From NCBI GenBank assembly GCA_025056955.1, contig JANWYL010000003.1:1-32838 (forward strand): a stretch of 32,838 bases of DNA, read 5' to 3'. Below the pieces are notes generated by a model, which saw nothing but the letters and a program-made list of their open reading frames with translations, was not told where the DNA came from and ran no database searches. The stretch comes from Sandaracinaceae bacterium (GTDB lineage Bacteria > Myxococcota_A > Polyangia > Polyangiales > Sandaracinaceae). The translations under genes were made by a program, and so were the position numbers. Each line of letters begins with the position of its first letter. The stretch's first letter is position 1. Below, piece by piece: positions 9,654-18,257 of the stretch.

Positions 9654-10457
9654 ATGTCCTCACGTTCACCTTCAGTTGCACCTTTGCCTCAAGAATCCGA
9701 TGGCTGGAAATCCCAGGTACAATCCCTCCTCGCGCTTTGCAATCACCCGCTGCTCCGTGAGTTGAACTATCCCTTAACCCTTCTTTCAACCCTCTCCCAT
9801 CCTCCAAGTGTTGAAGACATCGACACCCTCTTTTCCCCACTCGCCCGCGTTCGCTTCATCCTCCAACACCCATCTTCTCCAAGACCCAAAAATCCAGCCC
9901 AAAGCTATGACGGCTTGATCACCCTCTGCGCTTCTGTTCCAACTCGCCCCTATTCCCTTCATGACTTGGCCAATGCCATGATTTGGTGCATCTACCCAAA
10001 GGCCAAGCGCTCCCTGCACAAGCGTCAGTTTGAAGTCCTTGTCCTCGATGCACAAAAGGAGGGGAGGGTTTTCCCCACCCGCCGCTCGAGGCTTCGCGAT
10101 CTTCTCACCATGTTTGATGAGGGCGGTGCCATCTTGCGCCTCGATCCCCTCCCTTCCATTCAAACACCCATTCGATCTTCTGAGGAGCTCTCCTCGATAA
10201 TCAACCAACTATCCAAAGAGCTTTTCCTTTTTGGCCACGCGATTGTCGAACACCTGGTGCTTTCACCAAACTTCCTCCCCTCCATTCGTGTGAAGGTGCT
10301 GCTTGTGCCGGGGGTGGCTTGCGACCTCGACACCTATCTTGCCAATCTTTTTGCATCTGAAGATGCAGTTCTGCGTGAAGCCATGGAGCTCCCAAGCCTT
10401 CGCCTCGGTGATCTCGCCCAGTGCCAGGAATCTCGTGGAATTGGCCTTGGCTTTTGA
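9654..10457 (+). CDS. DUF3025-like protein
   Basis: Motifs LHDLANAMIWCIYPKAKRSLHKRQ, RDLLTMFDEGGAILRL, FLFGHAIVEHLV match the DUF3025 pattern as recalled. ATG at 9654 preferred over 9438, which overlaps the Sel1 gene. Confidence 0.75.
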   Translation: MSSRSPSVAPLPQESDGWKSQVQSLLALCNHPLLRELNYPLTLLSTLSHPPSVEDIDTLFSPLARVRFILQHPSSPRPKNPAQSYDGLITLCASVPTRPYSLHDLANAMIWCIYPKAKRSLHKRQFEVLVLDAQKEGRVFPTRRSRLRDLLTMFDEGGAILRLDPLPSIQTPIRSSEELSSIINQLSKELFLFGHAIVEHLVLSPNFLPSIRVKVLLVPGVACDLDTYLANLFASEDAVLREAMELPSLRLGDLAQCQESRGIGLGF

Positions 10458-10533
10458 GTTTTGCTAGAGCCTTTGAGCTCATGGGAAAAGCGCGCTCAAC
10501 TGGATCAACCGAAAGGATGCCTTGGGCCTTCGC

Positions 10534-12084
10534 ATGCCTTTTCTGAAAAGATGGGTGCTTCGATTGGTTGTGGCCCTTGGAGGCCTTTCTTTTGGCTGCG
10601 GGAGCAAAGAAAGCACTTCGCCAGATGCCTTTTCCCCTCCCCCTGATGCATTTGTGTCCAAGGCCCCACCTCCTCCTTCAGGTCCTCCCAAGCGCATCTA
10701 TGTCAAGCGCTTCCTCGCGCGCGTGTTTGCGGCACCCGATCCCAAGGCCAGTCGCATTGGATACCTCCGCGCAGGTTCTGTGCATCAAGCCAAAACGAGC
10801 GAGCCGGTTGGTCACGAGGGCTGCCGGGGTGGTTGGTATGAGCTTGAAGTGGGGGGCTTTGTGTGCAGTGGGCGGGAGGTGATCGCCTTCGAAGGCCGAA
10901 AGCTGCCTGAACGCCCTCCATCGCAGCCCGATTTATCCAGCGAGCTTCCCTACCGATACGCCAGGGTTCGCCGCGATTTTCTTCCCCTCTATCGGCGCAT
11001 TCCCACCTCTGAAGAAGCCGCCCGTTACGAAAGCTTCCGGCAGCCCCTTCCGCCTCCTGATCCAACGCAGCAGGGGGCTCCAAGCGGCACCTCTTCTCCA
11101 CCTCTTCCCGAAGAGCCAGACCCCATGGAGTACATCGTCCCAACCCTTTCAGCCCTCAAGGGCAAGCGCAACGAGCTTGTTCTCCGGCGCGTTCTTCGCG
11201 GCTTCATCCTGGCAATCGATCGCGAGATCGAATCCTCGAATGGACGTCGCTATTGGAAAACCCTCGCAAACGAGTACCTCTCTTATAACGGCATCGAAAG
11301 CCCAAGAAAAGAAGCCTTTATCAGTGAGGGCTATTTTCGCGGTGTGGTCTTGCTTCCAGAAGGCGAAGGGCCTGGGGATTTTGGGCATATCCACCTTCCC
11401 CCCCCGGTTGGCTTCGTGATGTCCTCGAATGCCTCGGCCTATCGCCGCGATGGGAAGGGGCACCTTCAACGCCTGCGGGGCCCAGGGTATCGCGCGCCCA
11501 TTTCCATTGCAGGAGAACACGAAATCAACGGAGTGCGTTACTACGAAAGCCGAGATGGACTCCTCTTTCGGACAAGCGATGTGAGGGCCATTCCCCTCGC
11601 CACTCAGCTCCCTCAAGGGGTTGGGCCAAATGACCAGTGGATCGACATCGATCTTTCCCTCCAAAGCCTTGTGGCTTACGATGGGCTTAAGCCTGTTTTC
11701 GTCACGCTCGTCTCAAGCGGCAGGGTCCGTGACCCCATGGATCCACTGCGTGATTTTCGAACGCCAACTGGCCTCTTTCGGATTGCGAGCAAGCACATCA
11801 CCCACACGATGGATGGCGATCACGCAACCGATGGCCCTTACGCCATTCAGGAAGTCCCCTACGTCATGTATTTCCAGCTCGCCAATGCCCTCCACAGCGC
11901 CTTCTGGCACAACCGCTTTGGCCGCCCCCGTTCTCACGGCTGCGTGAACCTTTCCCCCCGAGACGCACAGTGGCTCTTCCACTGGGCAGGGCCCCGCCTG
12001 CCTCCAGGATGGCATGGGGCCTACCCGCACGAAAGCAACCCTTCCGCATGGGTTTACGTCCACGGCGAAACCCCAGAAGGCTGA
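10534..12084 (+). CDS. Lipoprotein L,D-transpeptidase (YkuD-type catalytic domain) with N-terminal SH3-like region
   Basis: Lipobox LSFGC; SH3b-like [24 protein letters not shown]...[15 protein letters not shown]; catalytic [25 protein letters not shown]. Start is ATG 10534 or TTG 10522. Confidence 0.92.
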   Translation: MPFLKRWVLRLVVALGGLSFGCGSKESTSPDAFSPPPDAFVSKAPPPPSGPPKRIYVKRFLARVFAAPDPKASRIGYLRAGSVHQAKTSEPVGHEGCRGGWYELEVGGFVCSGREVIAFEGRKLPERPPSQPDLSSELPYRYARVRRDFLPLYRRIPTSEEAARYESFRQPLPPPDPTQQGAPSGTSSPPLPEEPDPMEYIVPTLSALKGKRNELVLRRVLRGFILAIDREIESSNGRRYWKTLANEYLSYNGIESPRKEAFISEGYFRGVVLLPEGEGPGDFGHIHLPPPVGFVMSSNASAYRRDGKGHLQRLRGPGYRAPISIAGEHEINGVRYYESRDGLLFRTSDVRAIPLATQLPQGVGPNDQWIDIDLSLQSLVAYDGLKPVFVTLVSSGRVRDPMDPLRDFRTPTGLFRIASKHITHTMDGDHATDGPYAIQEVPYVMYFQLANALHSAFWHNRFGRPRSHGCVNLSPRDAQWLFHWAGPRLPPGWHGAYPHESNPSAWVYVHGETPEG

Positions 12085-12115
12085 AGCCTTCCTCTGTGGT
12101 AGAAGGCATAGAGCC

Positions 12116-13036
12116 ATGGTTGAAAAGGTCCAAAAAATCTGGATGGATGGAAGCTTCGTCGATTGGGACAAGGCCACGGTCCACATTCTCACCCACACCT
12201 TGCACTACGGCGTTGGTGTGTTTGAAGGCATCCGATGTTACGAAACCCACGATGGCCGAAGCGCTGTTTTCCGCCTGAGGGAACACATCCGCCGCCTCTT
12301 TGACTCGGCGAAAATCTGCTCGATGTCCATTCCATTCACCCAAGAAGAAATCATCGAGGCGTGCCTTGAGACGATTCGCATCAATAAGCTCCGCGAGTGC
12401 TACATCCGCCCAATCGCTTTTATGGGAGACGGCGCGATGGGCCTTGGGGCGGTCAACCCCACCCGCATCGCCGTGATCGTCTGGAAGTGGGGAGCCTACT
12501 TGGGTGAAGAAGCCCTCCAAAAGGGAATTCGGGCCAAGGTGAGTTCTTTCACGCGACCTGGCCTCAACATGCTCATGTCGAAGGGCAAGGTGGTCGGCCA
12601 TTACGTGAATTCGGTCCTCGCCAAGCGTGAAGCCATTGCCTGTGGATACCAAGAGGCGATTCTGCTCGATGCCCAGGGGAAGGTTGCAGAAGCATCTGGC
12701 GAAAACATCTTTCTGGTGCGCGAGGGAGTCGTCCACACCCCTCCTCTTGGAAGCCCCATTCTTGCAGGGGTCACTCGCGATTCCCTCATCACCATTCTCA
12801 AAGAAGACCTCGGTATCCCCCTCGTCGAGCGGGAGATTGCGAGAGACGAACTCTACGTTGCTGACGAGATTTTTCTGTGCGGAACTGCCGCTGAGGTCAC
12901 GCCTGTGCGCGAGGTCGACGAGCGCCGGATTGGAGAAGGCTCCCGTGGCCCCATCACCAAACGCCTCCAAGATCGCTACTTTGAAATCGTGCGCGGTATT
13001 CGGCCCTTGCGCCCGGAATGGCTGACTTACGTTTAG
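12116..13036 (+). CDS. ilvE: Branched-chain amino acid aminotransferase
   Basis: [87 protein letters not shown]: fold-type IV BCAT. ATG 12116 preceded by AGAAGG. Confidence 0.96.
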   Translation: MVEKVQKIWMDGSFVDWDKATVHILTHTLHYGVGVFEGIRCYETHDGRSAVFRLREHIRRLFDSAKICSMSIPFTQEEIIEACLETIRINKLRECYIRPIAFMGDGAMGLGAVNPTRIAVIVWKWGAYLGEEALQKGIRAKVSSFTRPGLNMLMSKGKVVGHYVNSVLAKREAIACGYQEAILLDAQGKVAEASGENIFLVREGVVHTPPLGSPILAGVTRDSLITILKEDLGIPLVEREIARDELYVADEIFLCGTAAEVTPVREVDERRIGEGSRGPITKRLQDRYFEIVRGIRPLRPEWLTYV

Positions 13037-13049
13037 CCACACAAGGGAC

Positions 13050-13077
13050 TGGACAAAGGCCAAATCCGTGGAAGAAT
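13050..13077 (+). promoter_or_regulatory. Possible sigma70-like tRNA promoter TGGACA-N16-AAGAAT
   Basis: Hexamers at 13050-13055 and 13072-13077, placing a start about 7 nt downstream, at the tRNA 5' end (13084). Pattern match only. Confidence 0.35.
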
Positions 13078-13083
13078 TGAAGT

Positions 13084-13157
13084 GGGCCCATAGCTCAATC
13101 GGTGAGAGCTCCCCGCTCATAACGGGGCGAGTCTCGGTTCGAGTCCGGGTGGGCCCA
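13084..13157 (+). tRNA. tRNA with CAT anticodon (elongator Met, or Ile2 after lysidine modification)
   Basis: Cloverleaf: acceptor GGGCCCA/TGGGCCC, D stem GCTC/GAGC, anticodon stem CCCCG/CGGGG with loop CTCATAA (CAT 13118-13120), T arm CTCGG-TTCGAGT-CCGGG, discriminator A, CCA not encoded. Paired G1-C72 argues against initiator fMet. Confidence 0.95.
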
Positions 13158-13186
13158 TTTCATGCCCAAAAGAGTGTGAGGACACT

Positions 13187-13924
13187 GTGAGCGATGCCTT
13201 ATATGCGCTCTTTGAGCTTGTGCGAATCGATGAAAGCGCCCGCGCAATCGATGAGAAGCTTCGCAAAATTCCCCAAGCGGTTGAAAGCGAGCGGAATGCG
13301 ATAAGGCGCCTTGAGGCCCTGGTAAACCAACAGCGGAAGGCCCTTGAAGAAGCGGAGCGGCTCTTAAAAGAGCAAGAGCAGGAGGTCGCGGCCCGAAACG
13401 AAGCCTTGGGGAAGGCCAAGTCCCGCTCGGGCCGAGCGCAAACGCTTAAGGAATTCGAGGCATCTGAACGCGAAATCGAATATGCGAGAAAAGCCCTTAG
13501 AGAGGCAGAAAACCATCGGGATGCCCTAAGGGAGCGCGTTCAAAAAATGCGTGAGGCGCTTTCCAAGGCCGAAGAAGAGCTCAAAAAAAGCCAAAACGAG
13601 CTTGCAAAGCGCGAATCCGCCCTTTCAAGCGAGATCGATTCCTTGCGCAAACAATACGAGCACATCACCAATGGCCGCGACAAGTGGCTTTCCATGATCC
13701 CTCAAGAAGTGCTGCGCATCTACGAGCGCGTTTCAAAGGCGCGCGTTCCGGCCATGGTTGAAATCAAAAACGGGGCCTGTAGTGCCTGCCAAATGGAAAT
13801 CCCCCCTCCTCGCTTTCTTCAAGCCCAAAGGCGCGAAGTGGTCCAGTGCCCGAATTGCCATCGCTTTGTCTATTTAAGGGAGGCCCTTGAACGCCTTGAG
13901 CCCTTCGAAGACGATGGAGAATGA
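13187..13924 (+). CDS. Coiled-coil protein with C-terminal C4-type zinc ribbon (DUF164-like)
   Basis: GTG start; long coiled coil; CSACQMEIPP...VVQCPNCHRFVY zinc ribbon. Confidence 0.9.
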   Translation: MSDALYALFELVRIDESARAIDEKLRKIPQAVESERNAIRRLEALVNQQRKALEEAERLLKEQEQEVAARNEALGKAKSRSGRAQTLKEFEASEREIEYARKALREAENHRDALRERVQKMREALSKAEEELKKSQNELAKRESALSSEIDSLRKQYEHITNGRDKWLSMIPQEVLRIYERVSKARVPAMVEIKNGACSACQMEIPPPRFLQAQRREVVQCPNCHRFVYLREALERLEPFEDDGE

Positions 13925-14430
13925 TGAGGGATTCGAGGGATGTGGCAAAGAAGGGAATTGGCTTTTGCGTCTTTGGCTTGGTATTTTTGCTCAATGCCTG
14001 CTTGATCGATCGCGGCCCCCTCCCAATACGCCCCGATCCTTCAAACGACACTGGAATTGATGCGTTCTCTTCTGATCGCGCCCTTCATCCCGATCTTTCT
14101 CCCAACGATGTCGTTGATGTCATTCCAAAAAGCGATGCCTTCTCAGGCGACGGGGAGGGCGAAGATGCTCCTTCAGGCGATACCTCAGTGGACGATGCCT
14201 CGATTGACGCAAGCCCCGACACAGCCCCAAGCGTCTATGTTGACGCAGGCCTTGACGCAGGAATCGATGCAGGTCAGGACGCAGGCATAGCTGATGCCAG
14301 AACCGATACAGGTCAAGACGCAGGCACCGATGCAGGCCAAGACGCAGGCACCGATGCAGGCCAAGACGCAGGCACCGATGCAGGCCAAGACGCACGCATC
14401 GATGCAAGTCAAGACGCACGGCACAGCTGA
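13921..14430 (+). pseudogene. N-terminal part of frameshifted lipoprotein with DAG-repeat linker
   Basis: Signal/lipobox GFCVFGLVFLLNAC, then DAGxDAGQ repeats; frame 1 stops at TGA 14428-14430 just after the repeat, while the reading continues in frame 2 as a LamG domain. ATGA overlap with upstream gene. Confidence 0.7.
14242..14412 (+). repeat. Tandem repeat, 24-bp unit GACGCAGGCACCGATGCAGGCCAA (DAGTDAGQ), three perfect copies plus degenerate flanking units
   Basis: Perfect copies at 14317-14340, 14341-14364, 14365-14388; degenerate at 14254-14277, 14293-14316, 14389-14412. Confidence 0.95.
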
Positions 14431-15070
14431 TACCGGAATCGACGCCCCTCGAGATGCCTTTCTCGATGCCTGCGATTTTTTGATGTGTGGTCTGATCGCT
14501 TATTATCCATTCGACCCCGACCGCCCCCTCGAAGATAGAAGCGGAAACGGCCATCGCCTTACTCCAACAGATGATGTGAGCTTTTCTTCTGGGATCGCAC
14601 GCTTTAATGGCGGCCGTCTTTCGGGAGCGAGCCCCCTGCGCCTCAACCAAACCCGAAGCATCGCCCTGTGGGTGCGGCCAAGGATGATGGTAGGGGGTGG
14701 AGCACGCATGGGCCTTGTGGACAAGGAAAGGGCATTTGGGTTGTTCATATATGAAGGCCAAGCGCCTGAATGCCGTGGGTTTGGAATTGAAGGCGTCCGC
14801 GCAAGTGATGCGGGAGTGGAGGTCGGTCGTTGGACCCACCTCGCCTGCGTTCGGGAAGATGGGAGGCTTTGCATCTATGTAGGCGGGGCTCAGCAGCGTT
14901 GCCAATCGACTTCCTCTGATCCTCCATCCTCAATGCATCAACTCTTCCTTGGCCAAGATTCACCCGATGGAGGTGACGCTTTTTTTGGCGATCTCGACGA
15001 AGTCCGGCTTTACGACCGGCCCCTCTCTGCAGGTGAGATTGGAGAGATGGCCACGCGCCCCCCTCCTTAG
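14420..15070 (+). pseudogene. C-terminal part of the same gene: LamG/concanavalin A-like jellyroll domain
   Basis: Frame 2: GTADTGIDAPRDAFLDACDFLMCGLIAYYPFDPDRPLEDRSGNGHRL...RSIALWVRPR...GRWTHLACVREDGRLCIYVGG...FFGDLDEVRLYDRPLSAGEI. Removing C14419 fuses it to the upstream frame as ...QDAGTADTG. Confidence 0.75.
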
Positions 15071-15126
15071 TTTCCCTTGCCCACAAAAAAGAGATCGGCT
15101 AGGACGAGGCGCCACAGGCAAGGGCG

Positions 15127-16416
15127 ATGAGTGCCTCGACGCGAATCCGCGCTGTAAAGGGCATGCACGACGTGCTTCCCCAGGCGATGGCCAGGTGGAA
15201 GCGGGTGGAGGCGCTTTTTCGCGATCTCGCCGAGCGCCATGGGTATGCCGAAATCCGCACCCCCCTCGTTGAGCCCACATCCCTCTTTGTGCGCTCGATC
15301 GGCGAAAGCACGGACATCGTCGGAAAAGAAATGTATAGCTTCGTCGATAAGGGCGAAGACTCCCTCACCCTTCGTCCCGAAGGCACAGCCTCGGCCGTTC
15401 GGGCCTATATCGAGCACGAAATCCACGCCCAAGAAGCCGTCACCAAATGGTACTACATCGGACCCATGTTTCGGCGCGAGCGCCCGGCCAGAGGGCGATA
15501 CCGCCAGTTTTGGCAAGCCGGCATCGAATGCTTTGGCGATCCAGGTCCCTATAGCGACGCCGAGGCGATTGCCCTTTTGGTCGAGGTATTGCGCGCAATT
15601 GGCCTCTCAGAGCTCGAGGTCGTCGTGAATTCAATTGGCTCTCGATCAAGCAAAGAGCGCTATCGCCAGGCCCTCGTTGAATTCCTCAAGCCCCACAAGG
15701 AGGCCCTCTCCCTTGAAAGCCAAAGGCGCCTTGAGACCAATCCCCTCCGCATCCTCGACTCCAAAGACCCAAAGGACCAAGCGATTTGCAAAAATGCTCC
15801 TGCGATTTTGGATTTTCTTTCTGAACAAGATCGGGCGCATTTTGAAAGCCTTTGCGAGCTTCTGGCACGCCTTGGCATCGAAAGCCGCGTGGACCCCCAC
15901 CTGGTCCGAGGCCTCGACTACTATTCCCGAACCCTTTTTGAAGTGCGGGGCAAGGGTGGTGAACTCGGTGCGCAAAATGCGCTCGCCGGAGGCGGTCGCT
16001 ACGACGAACTGGTGGAGGCACTCGGTGGGCCGCCAACTCCAGCGATTGGCTTTGCCATGGGAATCGAGCGCATCCTTTTGGCATGCGAAAACACGCAAGA
16101 AGGGCCATCCCTCGATGTGTGGGTTGCAACCCCAGACCCCTCCCTTCTCCCCTGCGTCCTTGAGCTTCTCACCCTTCTCCGCCGCGACGGAATCCGGGCA
16201 GATGCCGATCTCAGAGGCACTTCGCTTCGAAGCCAGCTGCGCCGGGCCCAAAAAAAAGGAGTTCCCTTTGTCCTTTTGCTCGGTCCAGAGGAAGAAGCCA
16301 AATCCACCTTTCGCCTCAAAGACATGGAAGGCCACAGCGAAGAAGAAATTCCGCAAAGCGCTCTTTTTTTTGAGCTCAAGCGCAGGCTTCCAAAGCGCTC
16401 TCCTTCCGCCCTCTAG
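15127..16416 (+). CDS. hisS: Histidyl-tRNA synthetase
   Basis: AVKGMHDVLPQAMARWKRVE, LRPEGTASAVRAYIEH, YYIGPMFRRERPARGRYRQFWQAGIECFG, GLDYYSRTLFEV, GGGRYDELVEALGGPPTPAIGFAMGIER. Confidence 0.98.
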   Translation: MSASTRIRAVKGMHDVLPQAMARWKRVEALFRDLAERHGYAEIRTPLVEPTSLFVRSIGESTDIVGKEMYSFVDKGEDSLTLRPEGTASAVRAYIEHEIHAQEAVTKWYYIGPMFRRERPARGRYRQFWQAGIECFGDPGPYSDAEAIALLVEVLRAIGLSELEVVVNSIGSRSSKERYRQALVEFLKPHKEALSLESQRRLETNPLRILDSKDPKDQAICKNAPAILDFLSEQDRAHFESLCELLARLGIESRVDPHLVRGLDYYSRTLFEVRGKGGELGAQNALAGGGRYDELVEALGGPPTPAIGFAMGIERILLACENTQEGPSLDVWVATPDPSLLPCVLELLTLLRRDGIRADADLRGTSLRSQLRRAQKKGVPFVLLLGPEEEAKSTFRLKDMEGHSEEEIPQSALFFELKRRLPKRSPSAL

Positions 16417-18019
16417 GGGTTGGCTTTTTGGCCTCGCATCCATTCTGCTTTTCATCCTTGTGCCCGAGCGCTTGGAAGCCCAAGGCCCTCAGTCTGTCAA
16501 GAGGGAAGGTGAAACCAAATCCCCTGGCGAAGAAGCTTCTCCCCAGGCCATTCCACTCACTCCCCAAGCCACAGATTCCCCTTTTTCCCTCTTCCTTCCC
16601 CCCCTTTTAAGCTATGAGGAAAGCCAAAAAGGAAAGTCTCTCACCATCTTCCCCTTTTTTTACCTTCGTGAGTCTCATCGCTCAAAAGAGTTTTTGATTC
16701 CTCCATTTTATCACCGTGAAGGTGATGATCCGGTTGATGCCCTCTTTCCACTTTTCTTTTGGCTTCGGGGTCAAAAACACCACACCCTCATCTTTCCTCT
16801 CTTCTTTCACCTGGAGAACTCTGAGGGCCACGACTGGGGGATTCCTCCCCTTTTTTGGAGCGGAAGGCGAAAGGGAGGTGCTTTTTACGATTTGGCCCCA
16901 CCTTTCTTTTTTTCGTGGGGGGATCGGGAGCAATCGCATTGGATTGCAGGGCCTGCCTACCGTTTTTCAAGCCTTGAAGACGAAAGGTGGGGTCTATTTC
17001 CTTTCATCTGGGCGCGGAATGCCAGAGAAGAGGAATACCTCTTTGTTCCGCCCCTTTTTTGGAGGTGGCGCAACCCAGAGCTCAAGCGCACCCTCACCAT
17101 CATCGCACCATTTTACCATCACGAAAATGAAAAGGATCGTTTTTTTGGTTTATTTCCCCTCTTTCATCTGAGTGAAGGAAATGGCTCTCACTCCCTCACC
17201 ATCCCCCCTCTCCTTTTCCACATTGAGGATTCCCCCCATCTTTTGCGTCTATTGAGCCCCCTCTTCTTCTATGAGCGGAGCAAAGGGAAAGAAACCATCG
17301 TTTCATGGTTCTATCAACGCCATCAAGGTGTCACCCTCTTTGAAGGAGTGATTCCCTTCTTTGCGAATTTTTATGATCCCCGGGATGCGTCGCGCATCAC
17401 CATGGTGACGCCGCTTTTTTGGAATTGGTCAAGCCCAGCAGAAGAAAATTTTGTGCTGCTTCCCCTCTTCCTTTCCCTCCGCGAGCATGGGCGCACATCC
17501 CTTTGGCTTACCCCTCTTTTTGGGCATCATACGAATCTGGAAAAAGGGGATGAAACGACGTGGATCTTCCCATCCATTCAAATCTCCCGCTGGCATGATG
17601 GGGACGCATTCAACATTCACCCGATTTTCTACTTTGAAAGCGTGTCAACCCACCGCTTCACCGTGATCAACCCCATCTGGTGGGATTTTGAGCATTTCGA
17701 CGAAAACAAGCGCTACACCGTGCTTTTTCCCCTCTATTACCGAGTCGTCGAAGGAGTGACGGAAAGCCAGGTCACCCTTCCAATTCCAACCTACTACCGA
17801 AGGCGAGAGTGGAAAAACGAGGGCCAGTGGGAGTGGGAGTTTCATCTGGCTGGTCTCTTCGATGTGGGTGAGAAAAGCCAAGGTGAGCATTGGTGGAGGC
17901 TCTTGTATGGCTTGATTGGGTGGGAGCATCGGCGAGCCCATAACCGTTTGTGGCTCTTTTACCTTCCAATCGATTTTCCACACCCTGTGCAAAGCACAGG
18001 AATTGCAAAAACGCCATAG
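16370..18019 (+). CDS. Secreted/envelope protein built of aromatic-proline repeats, function unknown
   Basis: Frame 2 ORF; upstream part of the listed ORF (15635-16416) is a shadow of hisS. Hydrophobic signal-like GWLFGLASILLFILVPERLEAQ followed by about 20 repeats such as LFPLFFWLRG, IFPLFFHLEN, IPPLFWSGRR, LFPLFHLSEG. Start is uncertain (TTG 16370 proposed). Confidence 0.75.
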   Translation: MSSSAGFQSALLPPSRGWLFGLASILLFILVPERLEAQGPQSVKREGETKSPGEEASPQAIPLTPQATDSPFSLFLPPLLSYEESQKGKSLTIFPFFYLRESHRSKEFLIPPFYHREGDDPVDALFPLFFWLRGQKHHTLIFPLFFHLENSEGHDWGIPPLFWSGRRKGGAFYDLAPPFFFSWGDREQSHWIAGPAYRFSSLEDERWGLFPFIWARNAREEEYLFVPPLFWRWRNPELKRTLTIIAPFYHHENEKDRFFGLFPLFHLSEGNGSHSLTIPPLLFHIEDSPHLLRLLSPLFFYERSKGKETIVSWFYQRHQGVTLFEGVIPFFANFYDPRDASRITMVTPLFWNWSSPAEENFVLLPLFLSLREHGRTSLWLTPLFGHHTNLEKGDETTWIFPSIQISRWHDGDAFNIHPIFYFESVSTHRFTVINPIWWDFEHFDENKRYTVLFPLYYRVVEGVTESQVTLPIPTYYRRREWKNEGQWEWEFHLAGLFDVGEKSQGEHWWRLLYGLIGWEHRRAHNRLWLFYLPIDFPHPVQSTGIAKTP

Positions 18020-18257
18020 GGTGCACAGAAATTTCACCGTGACCGGCATCCTACGCCCCAATCTCTCACCGCTCCTTGGCTTTGCAGCCAGCAGAAGTGC
18101 GAAAGCGATCTTCCCCTTCTTGTTGAAAGCAGCCTTTTTTACTGGCAAATTTTCCCTCAACAATTTTTTGATACCAACTCCCAACGCATGCGAGGCCTTG
18201 AATGGAGTACCCTTCCTTGGTTAAGTTGCATGAAAAATTTGGGTTTGGGTAGGGTTC

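Noticed and set aside
11864-13120. 418-aa minus-strand ORF
   Set aside because: Antisense shadow of ilvE (and the end of the L,D-transpeptidase gene), beginning in the tRNA; no recognisable motifs.
14120-14905. Antisense ORFs (261 aa and 79 aa) with striking RCLRLGLH / ACVLACIG repeats
   Set aside because: They are reverse-frame readings of the 24-bp DAG repeat; a 24-bp unit keeps all frames periodic and stop-free. No independent coding signal.
15635-16369. N-terminal ~245 aa of the listed 794-aa ORF
   Set aside because: This section is the alternate frame of hisS; the genuine repeat protein starts near the hisS end.
16576-16608. 33-nt pure pyrimidine tract (possible H-DNA)
   Set aside because: Not a clear mirror repeat and explained by Phe/Pro/Leu/Ser-rich coding.
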